Below, one piece after another: positions 63,384-64,000 of a stretch of 64,000 nucleotides of DNA (positions within the stretch are counted from its first letter, which is position 1; each line of letters opens with the position of its first letter). A program made the position numbers and the translations under genes. The notes below the pieces were generated by a model. The model was not told the origin of the DNA. It was given only the letters and a program-made list of their open reading frames with translations, and made no database searches. Source of the DNA: Paenibacillus hexagrammi (GTDB lineage: Bacteria; Bacillota; Bacilli; Paenibacillales; NBRC-103111); contig NZ_CP090978.1 of assembly GCF_021513275.1 (NCBI RefSeq), positions 1,302,001 through 1,366,000 of the forward strand, read 5' to 3'.

Positions 63384-63428
63384 TGAGCCTGGGGCTGCTG
63401 AGAGGAAGGCGGCCCGGGCTCATTTTTG
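63382..63428 (+). terminator. Terminator after phoP
   Basis: AATGAGCC pairs with GGCTCATT (63417-63424) with inner GGG/CCC pairing, tail TTTTTG. Confidence 0.8.
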
Positions 63429-63584
63429 TTTCTCTGACGTTGCATGGACAGAAATGACACAATCGCATACAACTTGCGCCAGATCTGAAATATTCTTTTT
63501 TTCGATTTTGTTATACTTTGGTTGTACAAGGTAAATGATCATAACAAACCGACTTTTATGTACATAACCAAGGAGGAACTATAG

Positions 63585-64000
63585 ATGTCTAACACCTATC
63601 GGGTAGCCATTATTGGCTGTGGCGGTATCGCCAACGGCAAGCATATGCCCAGCCTGCAAAAACTGGAGCATGTTGAAATGGTCGCGTTCTGCGACATCAT
63701 TCCGGATCGAGCGCACGATGCGGCCGGTAAGTACGGCAAGGGAGAAACGAGTGTATATGAAGATTACCGCGAGTTGCTGAAAGACGGCTCCATAGACGTT
63801 GTGCATGTGTGCACACCGAATGACTCCCACGCTGAGATCACAATTGCAGCACTTGAAGCAGGAAAACATGTCATGTGCGAGAAGCCGATGGCGAAGACAG
63901 CCTCCGACGCTAGAAGAATGGTGGAAGCTGCTAAGCGAACTGGCAAGAAACTGACCATTGGTTATAACAACCGTTTCCGCAGCGACAGCCAGCACCTTCA
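63585..64000 (+). CDS. Gfo/Idh/MocA family oxidoreductase (5' part, cut by window end)
   Basis: The first 138 residues of an NAD(P)-dependent oxidoreductase; no stop is reached before the window ends. N-terminal Rossmann motif VAIIGCGGIANGKH (residues 7-20), VAFCDIIPDRA with the cofactor-selecting Asp (about 40), VHVCTPNDSHAEI (about 72-84) and the EKPMAKT signature (about 104-110). These enzymes oxidise sugars, inositols or related compounds; the substrate domain is outside the window. ATG 63585 behind AAGGAGGA, 201 bp after phoP. Confidence 0.9.
   Translation, partial: MSNTYRVAIIGCGGIANGKHMPSLQKLEHVEMVAFCDIIPDRAHDAAGKYGKGETSVYEDYRELLKDGSIDVVHVCTPNDSHAEITIAALEAGKHVMCEKPMAKTASDARRMVEAAKRTGKKLTIGYNNRFRSDSQHL

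Overview
The window looks like a chromosomal segment of an endospore-forming low-to-medium GC Firmicute, most likely Paenibacillus or a close relative. Reasons: cotJABC, a GerPF-type germination protein, ytrH/ytrI, two YtvI-like AI-2E proteins, YheC/YheD spore-coat ATP-grasp proteins, SD-rich starts with frequent TTG/GTG, and a right half (ytoI, ytpI, ytrI, ytrH, dnaE, accDA, pyk, fxsA, ytvI, citZ-icd-mdh, pho two-component genes) in an order I recall from Bacillus subtilis. No rRNA, tRNA, prophage, insertion sequence or CRISPR array was seen.

Layout. 0.1-4 kb: molybdopterin genes (E1-like MoeB/ThiF, a MoaD-MoaE fusion) diverging from a small molybdopterin-domain protein and a 5'-nucleotidase-like metallophosphatase. 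4-13.3 kb: uppP, an HD-GYP protein, an MMPL exporter followed by a 32-bp minisatellite, a YfkAB-type radical SAM protein, a CNNM/CorC protein, an AI-2E membrane protein and a HAD phosphatase. 13.3-19.7 kb: NlpC/P60 hydrolase, cotJABC, a YdcF protein, nagBA (with the 3' end of nagA tandemly duplicated) and a second HAD phosphatase. 19.7-28 kb: GerPF-like gene, a zinc efflux module (CDF transporter plus CzrA-like ArsR repressor with operator) and a five-gene YheC/YheD ATP-grasp array. 28-35 kb: LigB-type dioxygenase, an ApbE/ferric-reductase-like membrane module, chromate transporter, acyltransferase, nitroreductase. 35-48.5 kb: ytoI, ytpI, ytrHI, dnaE, pgpA, accDA-pyk, thioesterase, fxsA, ytvI. 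48.7-64 kb: ppk and ppx tail to tail, citZ-icd-mdh, a YfbR-like nucleotidase, polysaccharide deacetylase, class I fumarase, phoR-phoP (kinase first), and the 5' end of a Gfo/Idh/MocA oxidoreductase.

How it fits together: citZ, icd, mdh and fumarase form a TCA block; ppk/ppx and phoRP form a phosphate block, with Pho-box-like repeats in front of both ppk and phoP. accD, accA and pyk overlap and are probably co-transcribed. cotJ, gerPF, ytrHI, ytvI and the YheC/YheD array belong to spore formation.

Quality caution: ten single-base indels interrupt eight otherwise well-conserved genes (metallophosphatase, cotJB, nagB twice, one yheC/D, the dioxygenase, chrA, ppx twice, icd). Each is explained by one base too many or too few, in nearly every case in a short homopolymer. 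This pattern points to sequencing error rather than gene decay, so these are annotated as genes with interrupted frames. Other notable sequence structure: a 33-bp in-frame minisatellite in dnaE, a 46-bp dispersed intergenic repeat, and GC-rich blocks inside several genes.
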